NCBI GenBank assembly: GCA_945292135.1
Contig: CALYRA010000070.1
Span: forward strand, 1 to 6,574
Direction: 5' to 3'
Length of the DNA stretch: 6,574 nt
DNA from: an uncultured Dysgonomonas sp.
GTDB lineage: Bacteria > Bacteroidota > Bacteroidia > Bacteroidales > Dysgonomonadaceae
A program made the translations under genes and the position numbers. The notes beneath the pieces are model-generated. The model was not told the origin of the DNA. It saw only the letters and a program-made list of their open reading frames with translations, and did not search any database. This document shows positions 1 to 6,195 of the stretch, piece by piece. How positions within the stretch are numbered: the stretch's first letter is position 1; each line of letters starts with the position of its first letter.

Positions 1-563
1 TCAATGCTTATTCTTCAGTATGTCACTGTGGATTGGTATTGTTTGCAATATTAATGTTAAATCGGACTGCTACTGTCGGCGCAGTAATGCAAATGTTATC
101 GCACGGTTTGATGACGGCTTTATTCTTTGCTTTGATTGGTATGATTTACGGACGTACACATACTCGTGACATTCGACAATTGGGAGGATTGATGAAGATA
201 ATGCCATTCTTGTGCGTCTCGTATGTTATTGCGGGTTTGGCTTCGTTAGGTTTGCCCGGATTAAGTGGCTTTGTCGCTGAAATGACAATTTTTGTAGGTT
301 CATTCCAGCATTCGGATGTGTTCCACCGTGTATTTACAATAATTGCAATCTCTTCAATTGTAGTAACGGCTGTATATATACTTAAAGTGGTTGGTAAAAT
401 TTTGTATGGTCCTGTTCAAGATCCGCATCATTTGGAATTAACTGATGCGGTTTGGCATGAAAAAGTTGCGGTAGTAGGACTTATTGTGTGTGTAGCTGGT
501 GTGGGTATGTTCCCATCTTGGATTTCAAATTTGATATCTCAAAGTTTGACATATTTACATTAA
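1..563 (+). CDS. nuoM: NADH-quinone oxidoreductase subunit M, C-terminal part (5' end outside window)
   Basis: Proton-pumping membrane subunit of respiratory complex I; this antiporter-like protein sits in the inner membrane between NuoL and NuoN. The frame is open from base 3 without a start, so the gene enters from the left. About 186 residues are visible, roughly the last third of a ~490-510 residue family. Seen in order: NAYSSVCHCG (the family's AYxSVSHxG motif), MLSHGL with the conserved helix histidine, RTHTRDIRQLGG, then LGLPGLSGFVAEM, whose Glu (residue 93 of the fragment) matches by position the essential TM12 glutamate of E. coli NuoM. Several hydrophobic helices follow, ending in a short polar tail. 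The TTG at 33 is internal, not a start. nuoN follows after 47 bp with no terminator, so both belong to one operon. Identification is secure. Confidence 0.95.
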   Translation, partial: NAYSSVCHCGLVLFAILMLNRTATVGAVMQMLSHGLMTALFFALIGMIYGRTHTRDIRQLGGLMKIMPFLCVSYVIAGLASLGLPGLSGFVAEMTIFVGSFQHSDVFHRVFTIIAISSIVVTAVYILKVVGKILYGPVQDPHHLELTDAVWHEKVAVVGLIVCVAGVGMFPSWISNLISQSLTYLH

Positions 564-610
564 GGAAAATAGAACGGAAATTAGTAAAAATATAGTAATT
601 AAGATATAAA

Positions 611-2044
611 ATGGATTTGAGTAATTATTTGTTGATGAAGCATGAGATGTCGCTCATTGTGGTATTTCTATTACTGATTTTTTATGATTTGTTTGCTTCT
701 GACAAAGCTAAGAAATATTATTTTCCTTTTGCATGTATCGTGTTTTTGGCACATACGGTCTTTTGTTTTACATTCAAAGATTCAGGCGAATCATTTCATG
801 GAATGTATGTTACGGGCGGAGCTTATATGACAATAAAAAATATTTTGAATATAGGTTTGTTCCTTATTTTCCTTCAAGCCAATGAGTGGTTGAAAAGTCC
901 GGATGCCATAGTTAAGAGAGGAGAGTTTTTTATGTTGTCGGTTCTTACCCTTTTTGGTATGTATTTGATGATATCTTCCGGACATTTCCTTTTATTTTAT
1001 ATTGGTTTAGAAACGGCGTCACTTCCAATTGCAGCACTTGTCGCCTTTAATAAGCATAAACGCGAATCAGCTGAAGCAGGCGCAAAATATATTTTCAACG
1101 CCGTATTTTCATCAGCAGTAATGTTATTTGGATTATCATTTTTATATGGCGCTTCCGGAACTCTTTATTTTTCAGATGTAGCGACAAACATTTATGGCGG
1201 ACCGCTTGTTATTATGGCAATGGTATTTATTATGTCAGGCTTGTTTTTCAAAATATCTTTAGTTCCATTTCATCTTTGGGCGCCGGATACTTATCAGGGG
1301 GCTCCGACTAATGTAACGCTTTATTTATCTACAATTTCGAAAGGCGCTGCAGTATTTGCCCTGATGGTTATTTTGTATCGTGTTTTTCCTGCATTATCTG
1401 AAGTATGGCAAGGAATCATTTGGATTATTACTTTACTGACAATCACTATTGGTAATCTATTTGCGCTTCGTCAAAATAATTTGAAACGTTTTCTTGCGTT
1501 TTCATCTATCTCGCAAGCAGGTTTCATTATGTTAGGAGTATTTTCCGGTACGCAAATGGGTATGGCTTCTACTATATTCTATATATTTGTATATGTATTT
1601 TCCAATTTAGCTGCGTTCGGTATTATTTCAGCAATTGAAAACAAGACGGGCAAAGTCAATATTTCCGACTATAACGGATTGTATAAGACAAATCCAAAGT
1701 TGGCATTGACTATGATGATTGCGATGTTCTCATTAGGAGGTATACCATTTTCTGCCGGTTTCTTTAGTAAGATGTTTGTCTTTATGGCAGCAATGGAACA
1801 TGGTGGCATGGCAAATATTGTATTGGTGATTTTAGCGTTTTGGAATACTATCATATCGCTTTATTATTATTTGATAGTTGTAAAGGCGATGTTCATTAAT
1901 AAGAATGACAATCCGATTGAAAGAATATCAACAGATGGTTATCTCAAACTATCTTTAGTTGTATCAATGATAGGTATAGGATTTATTGGAATCATTAGTT
2001 ATTTCTTTAGTTATATAAAAGACGTAATCTTTGGCATATATTAA
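611..2044 (+). CDS. nuoN: NADH-quinone oxidoreductase subunit N
   Basis: Complete 477-residue antiporter-like subunit of complex I, inner membrane, normal length for the family (E. coli about 485). It is hydrophobic throughout, with about 14 membrane helices expected. The proton-path residues are all present: Glu134 in GLETASLPI, Lys159 in AGAKYIF, Lys214 in FFKISLVPFHLWAPDTYQGA, Lys244 in STISKGA, Lys292 in NNLKRFLAFSSISQAGF, and Lys387 in SAGFFSKMF. By position these correspond to E. coli NuoN Glu133, Lys158, Lys217, Lys247 and (the last) Lys395, so it should be functional. The ATG at 611 gives the usual N-terminus. There is no Shine-Dalgarno sequence, only an AT-rich leader, as is usual in Bacteroidota. 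As the last nuo gene in the standard order, it probably ends the operon. The next gene is 96 bp away. Confidence 0.96.
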   Translation: MDLSNYLLMKHEMSLIVVFLLLIFYDLFASDKAKKYYFPFACIVFLAHTVFCFTFKDSGESFHGMYVTGGAYMTIKNILNIGLFLIFLQANEWLKSPDAIVKRGEFFMLSVLTLFGMYLMISSGHFLLFYIGLETASLPIAALVAFNKHKRESAEAGAKYIFNAVFSSAVMLFGLSFLYGASGTLYFSDVATNIYGGPLVIMAMVFIMSGLFFKISLVPFHLWAPDTYQGAPTNVTLYLSTISKGAAVFALMVILYRVFPALSEVWQGIIWIITLLTITIGNLFALRQNNLKRFLAFSSISQAGFIMLGVFSGTQMGMASTIFYIFVYVFSNLAAFGIISAIENKTGKVNISDYNGLYKTNPKLALTMMIAMFSLGGIPFSAGFFSKMFVFMAAMEHGGMANIVLVILAFWNTIISLYYYLIVVKAMFINKNDNPIERISTDGYLKLSLVVSMIGIGFIGIISYFFSYIKDVIFGIY

Positions 2045-2061
2045 AAATAATTAAATAAAAC

Positions 2062-2085
2062 ATAGAATTATTCAATAATTTCTAT
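2062..2085 (+). terminator. possible weak hairpin/terminator after nuoN
   Basis: An imperfect inverted repeat lies 18 bp after the nuoN stop. Six pairs (ATAGAA with TTCTAT) and three more (TTA with TAA) flank a single bulged T at 2079 and a 5-base loop. A T-rich run (TTCTTTT) follows. Only one G-C pair is present, so it would be weak. It could end the nuo operon, or transcription could run on into exbB. Confidence 0.3.
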
Positions 2086-2140
2086 TCTTTTAATAGATTG
2101 TTGCCGCATTTTATTTATAACAGTATAATACATATTTTTT

Positions 2141-2857
2141 ATGAATTTTTTCACATTGCTTCAAGCTACTACGACAGTAGTAGATGTTGCTGCCGAACAA
2201 CAATTTAATACGCCTCCAGTTGCTGATGAAAACTATTTTAGTTTGATTTTAAAGGGAGGGTGGATTTTATTGCCGATTTTCTTATTGTCATTATTGGCGA
2301 TTTATATAATAATCAACAAATGGTTTCAAATAAATAGAATTGCGAAAAAAGATTCTATTTGGTTATCTCGTGTTTCCGAATTGGTACATGAAGGTAAGAT
2401 TGACAAAGCGCTTAAATTTTGTCTTGATCGTCCGTATGCTTCCGCAAAAGTTATAGCAGCAGGATTGAAAGAGGCTGATAATAGTGTCGAAGAAATACAG
2501 GAAGGGATGGAAGTAGAAGCCCGTCAACAGTTAAACATCCTTGAAAGTCAAATGAATTATTTAAGTATCACGGCTTCAATCGCCCCGATGTTAGGTTTCT
2601 TGGGTACAATTTTTGGGGTGATAAAGATATTTTATGACATTGCCCAAACGAATGATTTGGCTATTGATACAATTTCGACAGGATTATATCAAAAAATGAT
2701 TTGTTCAGGAGCGGGACTTCTTGTTGGTATCGTATCTTATGCCGGATTCTATATTTTGAATGGACGTATTGATAACGCTGTCGCAAATATAGAAAAGGAT
2801 TCTAATGAGGTTTTAAAAGCTATCAGAGCGTATAAAAAAAGTAAACCATTAGCTTAA
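2141..2857 (+). CDS. exbB: MotA/TolQ/ExbB proton channel family protein (ExbB)
   Basis: Inner-membrane channel subunit that, with ExbD, uses the proton gradient to drive TonB (or a Tol/motor-like partner). The 238 residues show the family's three-helix plan: TM1 about 40-60 (WILLPIFLLSLLAIYIII), a cytoplasmic domain about 61-138, TM2 about 139-165 with the signature IAPMLGFLGTIFGVI (Thr156 being the conserved pore threonine), and TM3 about 186-207 (CSGAGLLVGIVSYAGFYI). A ~30-residue polar N-terminal extension precedes TM1. In TM3 the pore threonine of E. coli ExbB appears as Ser189, and its proline as Val198, by eye alignment. The ATG at 2141 follows AT-rich DNA without a Shine-Dalgarno sequence. 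exbD follows after 21 bp and is surely co-transcribed. Whether it serves TonB or another partner cannot be read from the window. Confidence 0.92.
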   Translation: MNFFTLLQATTTVVDVAAEQQFNTPPVADENYFSLILKGGWILLPIFLLSLLAIYIIINKWFQINRIAKKDSIWLSRVSELVHEGKIDKALKFCLDRPYASAKVIAAGLKEADNSVEEIQEGMEVEARQQLNILESQMNYLSITASIAPMLGFLGTIFGVIKIFYDIAQTNDLAIDTISTGLYQKMICSGAGLLVGIVSYAGFYILNGRIDNAVANIEKDSNEVLKAIRAYKKSKPLA

Positions 2858-2878
2858 TCATTTAATTGTAATACAAGT

Positions 2879-3286
2879 ATGAAAATACAACGAAAGAAAT
2901 CAAGAGCGGCAGAAGTATATACATCATCATTAAACGATATAATGTTCTTCTTGTTGTTGTTTTTTCTGATTATATCTACAATGGTTACTCCGGCTGCAAT
3001 TAGGGTTTTGTTACCTCAGGCTTCGTCGTCGGAACAGGTTATGACTAAGAAAAATATAAATTTGGTAATAACAGCTGATTTACATTATTACATAGATGAT
3101 AAAGAAATACCAAAAAAAGATATTGAACCTATTTTGGCTGCAATGATAGCTAATAAAGCAGAGAATGAGGAAATGAATGTTTTACTTCAGGCTGACAGGA
3201 ATTTATCATTACAAGATGTAATTGATATAATTGATATTGGAAATAAAGTTCGCGTGAAGATGATTCTTTTTACGCAAAAACCTTAA
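2879..3286 (+). CDS. exbD: biopolymer transporter ExbD
   Basis: Partner of the upstream ExbB in the proton-driven inner-membrane motor. Its 135 residues match the usual ExbD/TolR length. A short basic cytoplasmic N-terminus (MKIQRKKSRAAEVYTSS) leads into one helix, about 18-37, starting LNDIMFFLLLFFL. Asp20 is the essential membrane aspartate of the family (Asp25 in E. coli). RVLLPQASSSEQ follows directly after the helix, then a small periplasmic domain about 57-135 with the pattern INLVITADLHYYIDD...VLLQADRNLSLQDVIDI. No TonB-like gene (proline-rich linker and C-terminal domain) follows, although one often does in Bacteroidota exbBD clusters, so the pair must use a partner encoded elsewhere. 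The next gene is a sigma factor, separated by 112 bp with a hairpin. Confidence 0.92.
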   Translation: MKIQRKKSRAAEVYTSSLNDIMFFLLLFFLIISTMVTPAAIRVLLPQASSSEQVMTKKNINLVITADLHYYIDDKEIPKKDIEPILAAMIANKAENEEMNVLLQADRNLSLQDVIDIIDIGNKVRVKMILFTQKP

Positions 3287-3343
3287 TGTCAAGTGTTAAT
3301 TAAATAATCCAGTATAACTTTTTATTAAAATAAATTGTAAAAA

Positions 3344-3387
3344 ATAGAAGACAGATGCAGCATTTTAAATATGCTTGCGTCTTCTAT
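3344..3387 (+). promoter_or_regulatory. strong hairpin between exbD and the sigma gene
   Basis: Perfect 9-bp outer arms (ATAGAAGAC at 3344-3352, GTCTTCTAT at 3379-3387) enclose a 2-bp GC/GC segment and a 5-bp AGCAT/ATGCT helix around a 7-base loop (3364-3370). A 4-base bulge lies on the left side and one base bulges on the right. A T-run is missing on the right side, whereas an A-run precedes the left arm. It is therefore a poor rightward intrinsic terminator and would look better as a terminator on the minus strand, where no gene is seen nearby. It ends only 11 bases before the sigma start codon, so it may act in the leader of that mRNA. Confidence 0.6.
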
Positions 3388-3398
3388 GTGAAGATGAG

Positions 3399-3944
3399 AT
3401 GAACGAACAGCAAATCATAGATGGCTGTAAGAAACAGGATCGCAATGCTCAGAAAGCTCTTTACGAGAAATATTCTCGTGTGATGTATGGGGTGTGTTTG
3501 CGTTACTGTTCTGATGCTGAATCTGCAAAAGATTTGCTTCAAGATGGTTTCATTAAAATATTTGCAAACATTCAAAGTTTTCAGGACAAAGGTTCTTTTG
3601 AAGGCTGGATGAAACGAATATTTATAAACCAAGCTTTAGAGAACTTACGTAAGGACAAAAAACTAATACAAACAACGGACGATTTACAAAATTACTCAGA
3701 CATGATAGATGAATCTACAGATGAGTCAATGTATAAAATTCCCGAATCGGAGCTTCTTAAAATGATTTATGAATTGCCTAAGGGGTATTCAACAGTTTTT
3801 AACTTATATGCAATTGAAAATTATTCCCATAAGCAAATCGCTGAAATGCTGGATGTAACAGAAAGTACATCACGGTCTCAATACGTTCGGGCAAGACAAA
3901 TATTACAAGAAAAGGTAAAAAAATACATAAAGGAGAACTTATGA
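3399..3944 (+). CDS. ECF RNA polymerase sigma factor (sigma-70 family)
   Basis: Alternative sigma factor of 181 residues from the ATG at 3399. A TTG at 3375 would extend it by 8 codons, but it lies inside the hairpin and adds nothing family-like. Region 2 spans about 17-86: ALYEKYSRVMYGVCLRYC, DAESAKDLLQDGFIKIF (core-polymerase binding and -10 recognition), SFEGWMKRIFINQALENLRK. After an acidic linker, region 4 spans about 118-172, with LPKGYSTVFNLYAIENYSHK and a helix-turn-helix around 143-164 (HKQIAEMLDVTESTSRSQYV) for -35 recognition. There is no region 3, as expected for ECF factors. The stop codon overlaps the start of the next gene (ATGA), pairing it with a membrane anti-sigma-like protein. 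This arrangement matches the Bacteroidota ECF21-type sigma/Dma pairs; the ECF21 assignment is inference. The sigma factor presumably stays inactive until released. Confidence 0.93.
   Translation: MNEQQIIDGCKKQDRNAQKALYEKYSRVMYGVCLRYCSDAESAKDLLQDGFIKIFANIQSFQDKGSFEGWMKRIFINQALENLRKDKKLIQTTDDLQNYSDMIDESTDESMYKIPESELLKMIYELPKGYSTVFNLYAIENYSHKQIAEMLDVTESTSRSQYVRARQILQEKVKKYIKENL
3929..3935 (+). promoter_or_regulatory. Shine-Dalgarno sequence for the anti-sigma/barrel gene
   Basis: AAAGGAG sits 5 bases before the ATG at 3941, inside the last codons of the sigma gene. It is the only strong Shine-Dalgarno match before any gene here, and together with the 4-bp overlap it suggests coupled translation of sigma and its partner. 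Confidence 0.7.
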
Positions 3945-5236
3945 TATTTGAGGACGAAGATAAAATAAAAGATCTGTTTTCGTCAAAACTGCAAAGTTTT
4001 GAGCCGGAACTTCCTGCGTCACTGTGGGGAGGTATAGATCAAGCTTTGTCCCAACAAAATGCACCTACCCCTTCCGGTAGTGAATCTGCTTCATCATCAT
4101 CTGTTTCGTCGTCATCTTCTTCTACATTATCTTCTTCTGTATCTACAGTTGGCAAAACTATTATGTGGCTGAAACCTATAGCCGCTGTCGCCAGTACTAT
4201 AGCTTTAGCGGTAGCTACTGTTTTCATTTACAATATTGTAAATAAGGACGTTCCTGCTTCGATGGAACCGAGTCTTCAAAATGTTATTAACGTTGATTCA
4301 ATTTCTAATAATATTGATACTATTATTGAAGCGCCATCACAACCGTTGGCTAAGGCTTTAGATACAAAATTAAGTGACGTAATAGATGATAAAGATACAG
4401 GCACCCAAAATACATTTGGTACAACAGAAGCAGGTTCTAAAATGCTGATTGATACTTCAGATTATGATACAAAACCAATAAATGAAAATGAAGTAAACCA
4501 AGAAGCAAAATCTTTAGCTTTAAGAACTAAAGTAAAGAAACTTCCAATGTATTATAAACGAAAAGGTTTTACCTTTGGAGTATTTTCATCTGTTCCACTT
4601 TCAGTATATAATAAAAATCAGCAAGGCGGTATATTGACATTTTCTGATCCGGATAATTTAAATACTGAGTTTATACAGGGTGATAATTTTTTCAAAATGA
4701 AGCATAGTAAACCAATTTCATTTGGATTAACGATCAGTAAGGATATTTCTTCAAATCTTTCATTAGAAACTGGTATTATTTATACTCAATTATCATCCAC
4801 TATAAATGTAAATAATGATTATATTTTTAGAGAAAAGCAAAAATTTTATTATCTTGGCATACCAATTTCAATTAACTATACGATCTTCAGATTTAGAGAA
4901 TTGAATATTTACTTATCTTTTGGTGGTATGATACAAAAAGATATTAAAGGTAAATATACAGGATCGTTGAAACAAATCAATGGAACAGGAGTTGGAGTAT
5001 TTAATAATACGGAATATAGAAATTTGATGTCGATAAAAAATAATATAAGTCAAAGTAACCCTCAATTTTCTACTCATCTGAATTTAGGAGTTATATATCC
5101 TATATATCGGGGATTGTATTTATATGGAACTGTTGGGGGAATATACTACTTTGACGCATCCAATGAATATAGAACAATATATTCAGACAAACCAACTCAA
5201 TTTGATGTAACCGCAGGATTAAAGTTTAAATTTTAG
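3941..5236 (+). CDS. anti-sigma-like protein with inner-membrane helix and outer-membrane beta-barrel (Dma-like)
   Basis: Probable envelope-spanning regulator of the overlapping sigma gene, 431 residues. Residues 1-37 carry a short motif (IKDLFSSKLQSFEPELPASLW...I...L) typical of Bacteroidota anti-sigma-like N-termini. Residues 45-68 are a serine tract (17 of 24). A single hydrophobic helix follows at about 77-100 (LKPIAAVASTIALAVATVFI). About 101-207 is a polar, Asp/Asn/Thr-rich, probably disordered linker. From about 208 to the end come alternating strands (FTFGVFSSVPL, SFGLTISKDIS, SLETGIIYTQL, YYLGIPISINY, IYLSFGGM, HLNLGVIYPI, LYLYGTVGGIYYF, FDVTAGLKFKF), eight by my count, with a terminal Phe as in barrel-assembly signals. 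It lacks an N-terminal signal peptide, so the N-terminus should stay in the cytoplasm. This fits the dual membrane-spanning anti-sigma (Dma) plan. The anti-sigma role is inferred from gene overlap and architecture; the barrel call is firmer. Confidence 0.85.
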   Translation: MIFEDEDKIKDLFSSKLQSFEPELPASLWGGIDQALSQQNAPTPSGSESASSSSVSSSSSSTLSSSVSTVGKTIMWLKPIAAVASTIALAVATVFIYNIVNKDVPASMEPSLQNVINVDSISNNIDTIIEAPSQPLAKALDTKLSDVIDDKDTGTQNTFGTTEAGSKMLIDTSDYDTKPINENEVNQEAKSLALRTKVKKLPMYYKRKGFTFGVFSSVPLSVYNKNQQGGILTFSDPDNLNTEFIQGDNFFKMKHSKPISFGLTISKDISSNLSLETGIIYTQLSSTINVNNDYIFREKQKFYYLGIPISINYTIFRFRELNIYLSFGGMIQKDIKGKYTGSLKQINGTGVGVFNNTEYRNLMSIKNNISQSNPQFSTHLNLGVIYPIYRGLYLYGTVGGIYYFDASNEYRTIYSDKPTQFDVTAGLKFKF

Positions 5237-5287
5237 ATAGTAAATGTATTTGTGTATATATTGTATAACCTTAAATTAATATAAAAA

Positions 5288-6133
5288 ATGAAATTGTTAA
5301 AATTTGGTATAAGTGTCCTTTTTGCTATTACTCTTTTTTCATCGTGCTTAGGCGATAGTGATGATACATTAGAGACAAATAGTTTTGCATATATAACAAC
5401 ATCTAAAGAGGGAGTGAAGTATGCGACTACGCCATACATGTACCTTACATCCCCAAAGATTGATGATTTGGATAATCATAGTTGCGCATTGATTCATTTT
5501 AAGGCATCCAATTCCGGTTCAGGTTATAATGAAGCGGAGAAAGTAGAAATTATAAAGGAAAATTTATATAAAACTCTCGTTACGACCGAAATTCCCAGAA
5601 TAGATCCGGCAAATGAAGTTTATCCAACAGAATTGTCAAATGATTGGAATACTACATTTGGAGCTTATTATGGAGGTTATTATGCGTATAGTTCAAATTT
5701 TGGAGATAATTGGCTTTTCTATACAAAATTTGCATTTGATATAGACACTGAAGTAGCCGCTTATTTTTATTATAACGAATATGATCAAAAGATAACAGAT
5801 GATAAGGGAACCCCTGTTGGAGACCAGCCGGATCCAAATAAAAATCAAATAATAATTGATGTTCGTTTTGAGAAAAATCCGCTTTCAAATGGGTATATAG
5901 CTCCGAAGAATGAAGAAGTTGCATACTTTGTAAGTTCTATGTCCTCTTTTCGCAATAGGTTAGACCCTAAAGAAACAGAAGGCTCAAAAACTAAAATTGT
6001 TCCTATTAAATTCAGATATAAGAGGAATGTTAAGAAAGCAGGAACATCCGATCAATGGGAACAAGTACAAACTATAATTGGAAGTTGGGATAATGGAAGT
6101 ACTCAATTCCGGTGTTTAGCATTTGAGAAATAA
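5288..6133 (+). CDS. lipoprotein, probably NigD-like
   Basis: A 281-residue secreted lipoprotein. The N-terminus MKLLKFGISVLFAITLFSSC is a lipoprotein signal peptide with Lys at 2 and 5, a hydrophobic core and the acylated Cys20. Cys20 is followed by LGDSDD; acidic residues just after the cysteine act as a surface-export signal in several Bacteroidota, so this protein is likely outer-leaflet or vesicle-borne. The mature part is beta-rich, with aromatic patches (FGAYYGGYYAYSSNFGDNW, EVAAYFYYNEYD) and a late segment NQIIIDVRFEKNPLSNGYI. Size, signal and the two-part fold resemble the NigD-like family, but similarity is loose and I would accept 'hypothetical lipoprotein'. It lies 51 bp after the barrel gene, with no terminator between them and a strong one after it, so it is probably the third gene of the sigma/anti-sigma operon. 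The molecular function is unknown. Confidence 0.75.
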   Translation: MKLLKFGISVLFAITLFSSCLGDSDDTLETNSFAYITTSKEGVKYATTPYMYLTSPKIDDLDNHSCALIHFKASNSGSGYNEAEKVEIIKENLYKTLVTTEIPRIDPANEVYPTELSNDWNTTFGAYYGGYYAYSSNFGDNWLFYTKFAFDIDTEVAAYFYYNEYDQKITDDKGTPVGDQPDPNKNQIIIDVRFEKNPLSNGYIAPKNEEVAYFVSSMSSFRNRLDPKETEGSKTKIVPIKFRYKRNVKKAGTSDQWEQVQTIIGSWDNGSTQFRCLAFEK

Positions 6134-6165
6134 GAATAAAAAATTAATAGATATAGAATCTTATA

Positions 6166-6195
6166 AATAAGGCGAATCAATGGGTTCGCCTTATT
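6166..6195 (+). terminator. intrinsic terminator after the lipoprotein gene
   Basis: Perfect 11-bp arms (AATAAGGCGAA at 6166-6176, TTCGCCTTATT at 6185-6195) flank an 8-base loop that can add two more pairs (T-G wobble, C-G). The arms are A-rich on the left and T-rich on the right, so the hairpin can work in both directions. It lies 32 bp after the stop at 6133 and closes the sigma/anti-sigma/lipoprotein unit. It would also serve any gene converging from the right. Confidence 0.88.

Noticed and set aside
791..985. Minus-strand frame inside nuoN
   Set aside because: It is antisense to conserved NuoN coding sequence; its composition is explained by the opposite strand.
2101..2129. TTGCCG-17-TATAAT, an E. 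coli-like promoter before exbB
   Set aside because: Bacteroidota housekeeping sigma does not use this consensus, and the start site would leave almost no leader before the ATG at 2141. It is likely chance in AT-rich DNA.
3375..3398. Upstream TTG start for the sigma factor
   Set aside because: It lies inside the hairpin's right arm and adds eight residues without family resemblance. The ATG at 3399 gives the usual ECF N-terminus.
4039..4227. Minus-strand 62-codon frame encoding an Asp/Glu-rich stretch
   Set aside because: It is antisense to the serine tract of the barrel/anti-sigma gene; the TCN serine codons read backwards as Asp/Glu codons. It has no independent start signal or family resemblance.
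5249..5279. TTTG-19-TAAATTAA as a Bacteroidota promoter before the lipoprotein gene
   Set aside because: The -7 element lacks the terminal TG of TAnnTTTG, and transcription would start within a few bases of the ATG. Read-through from the upstream gene is simpler.
5652..5924. Minus-strand 90-codon frame inside the lipoprotein gene
   Set aside because: It lies wholly within a well-supported gene on the other strand and has no recognisable motif or promoter.
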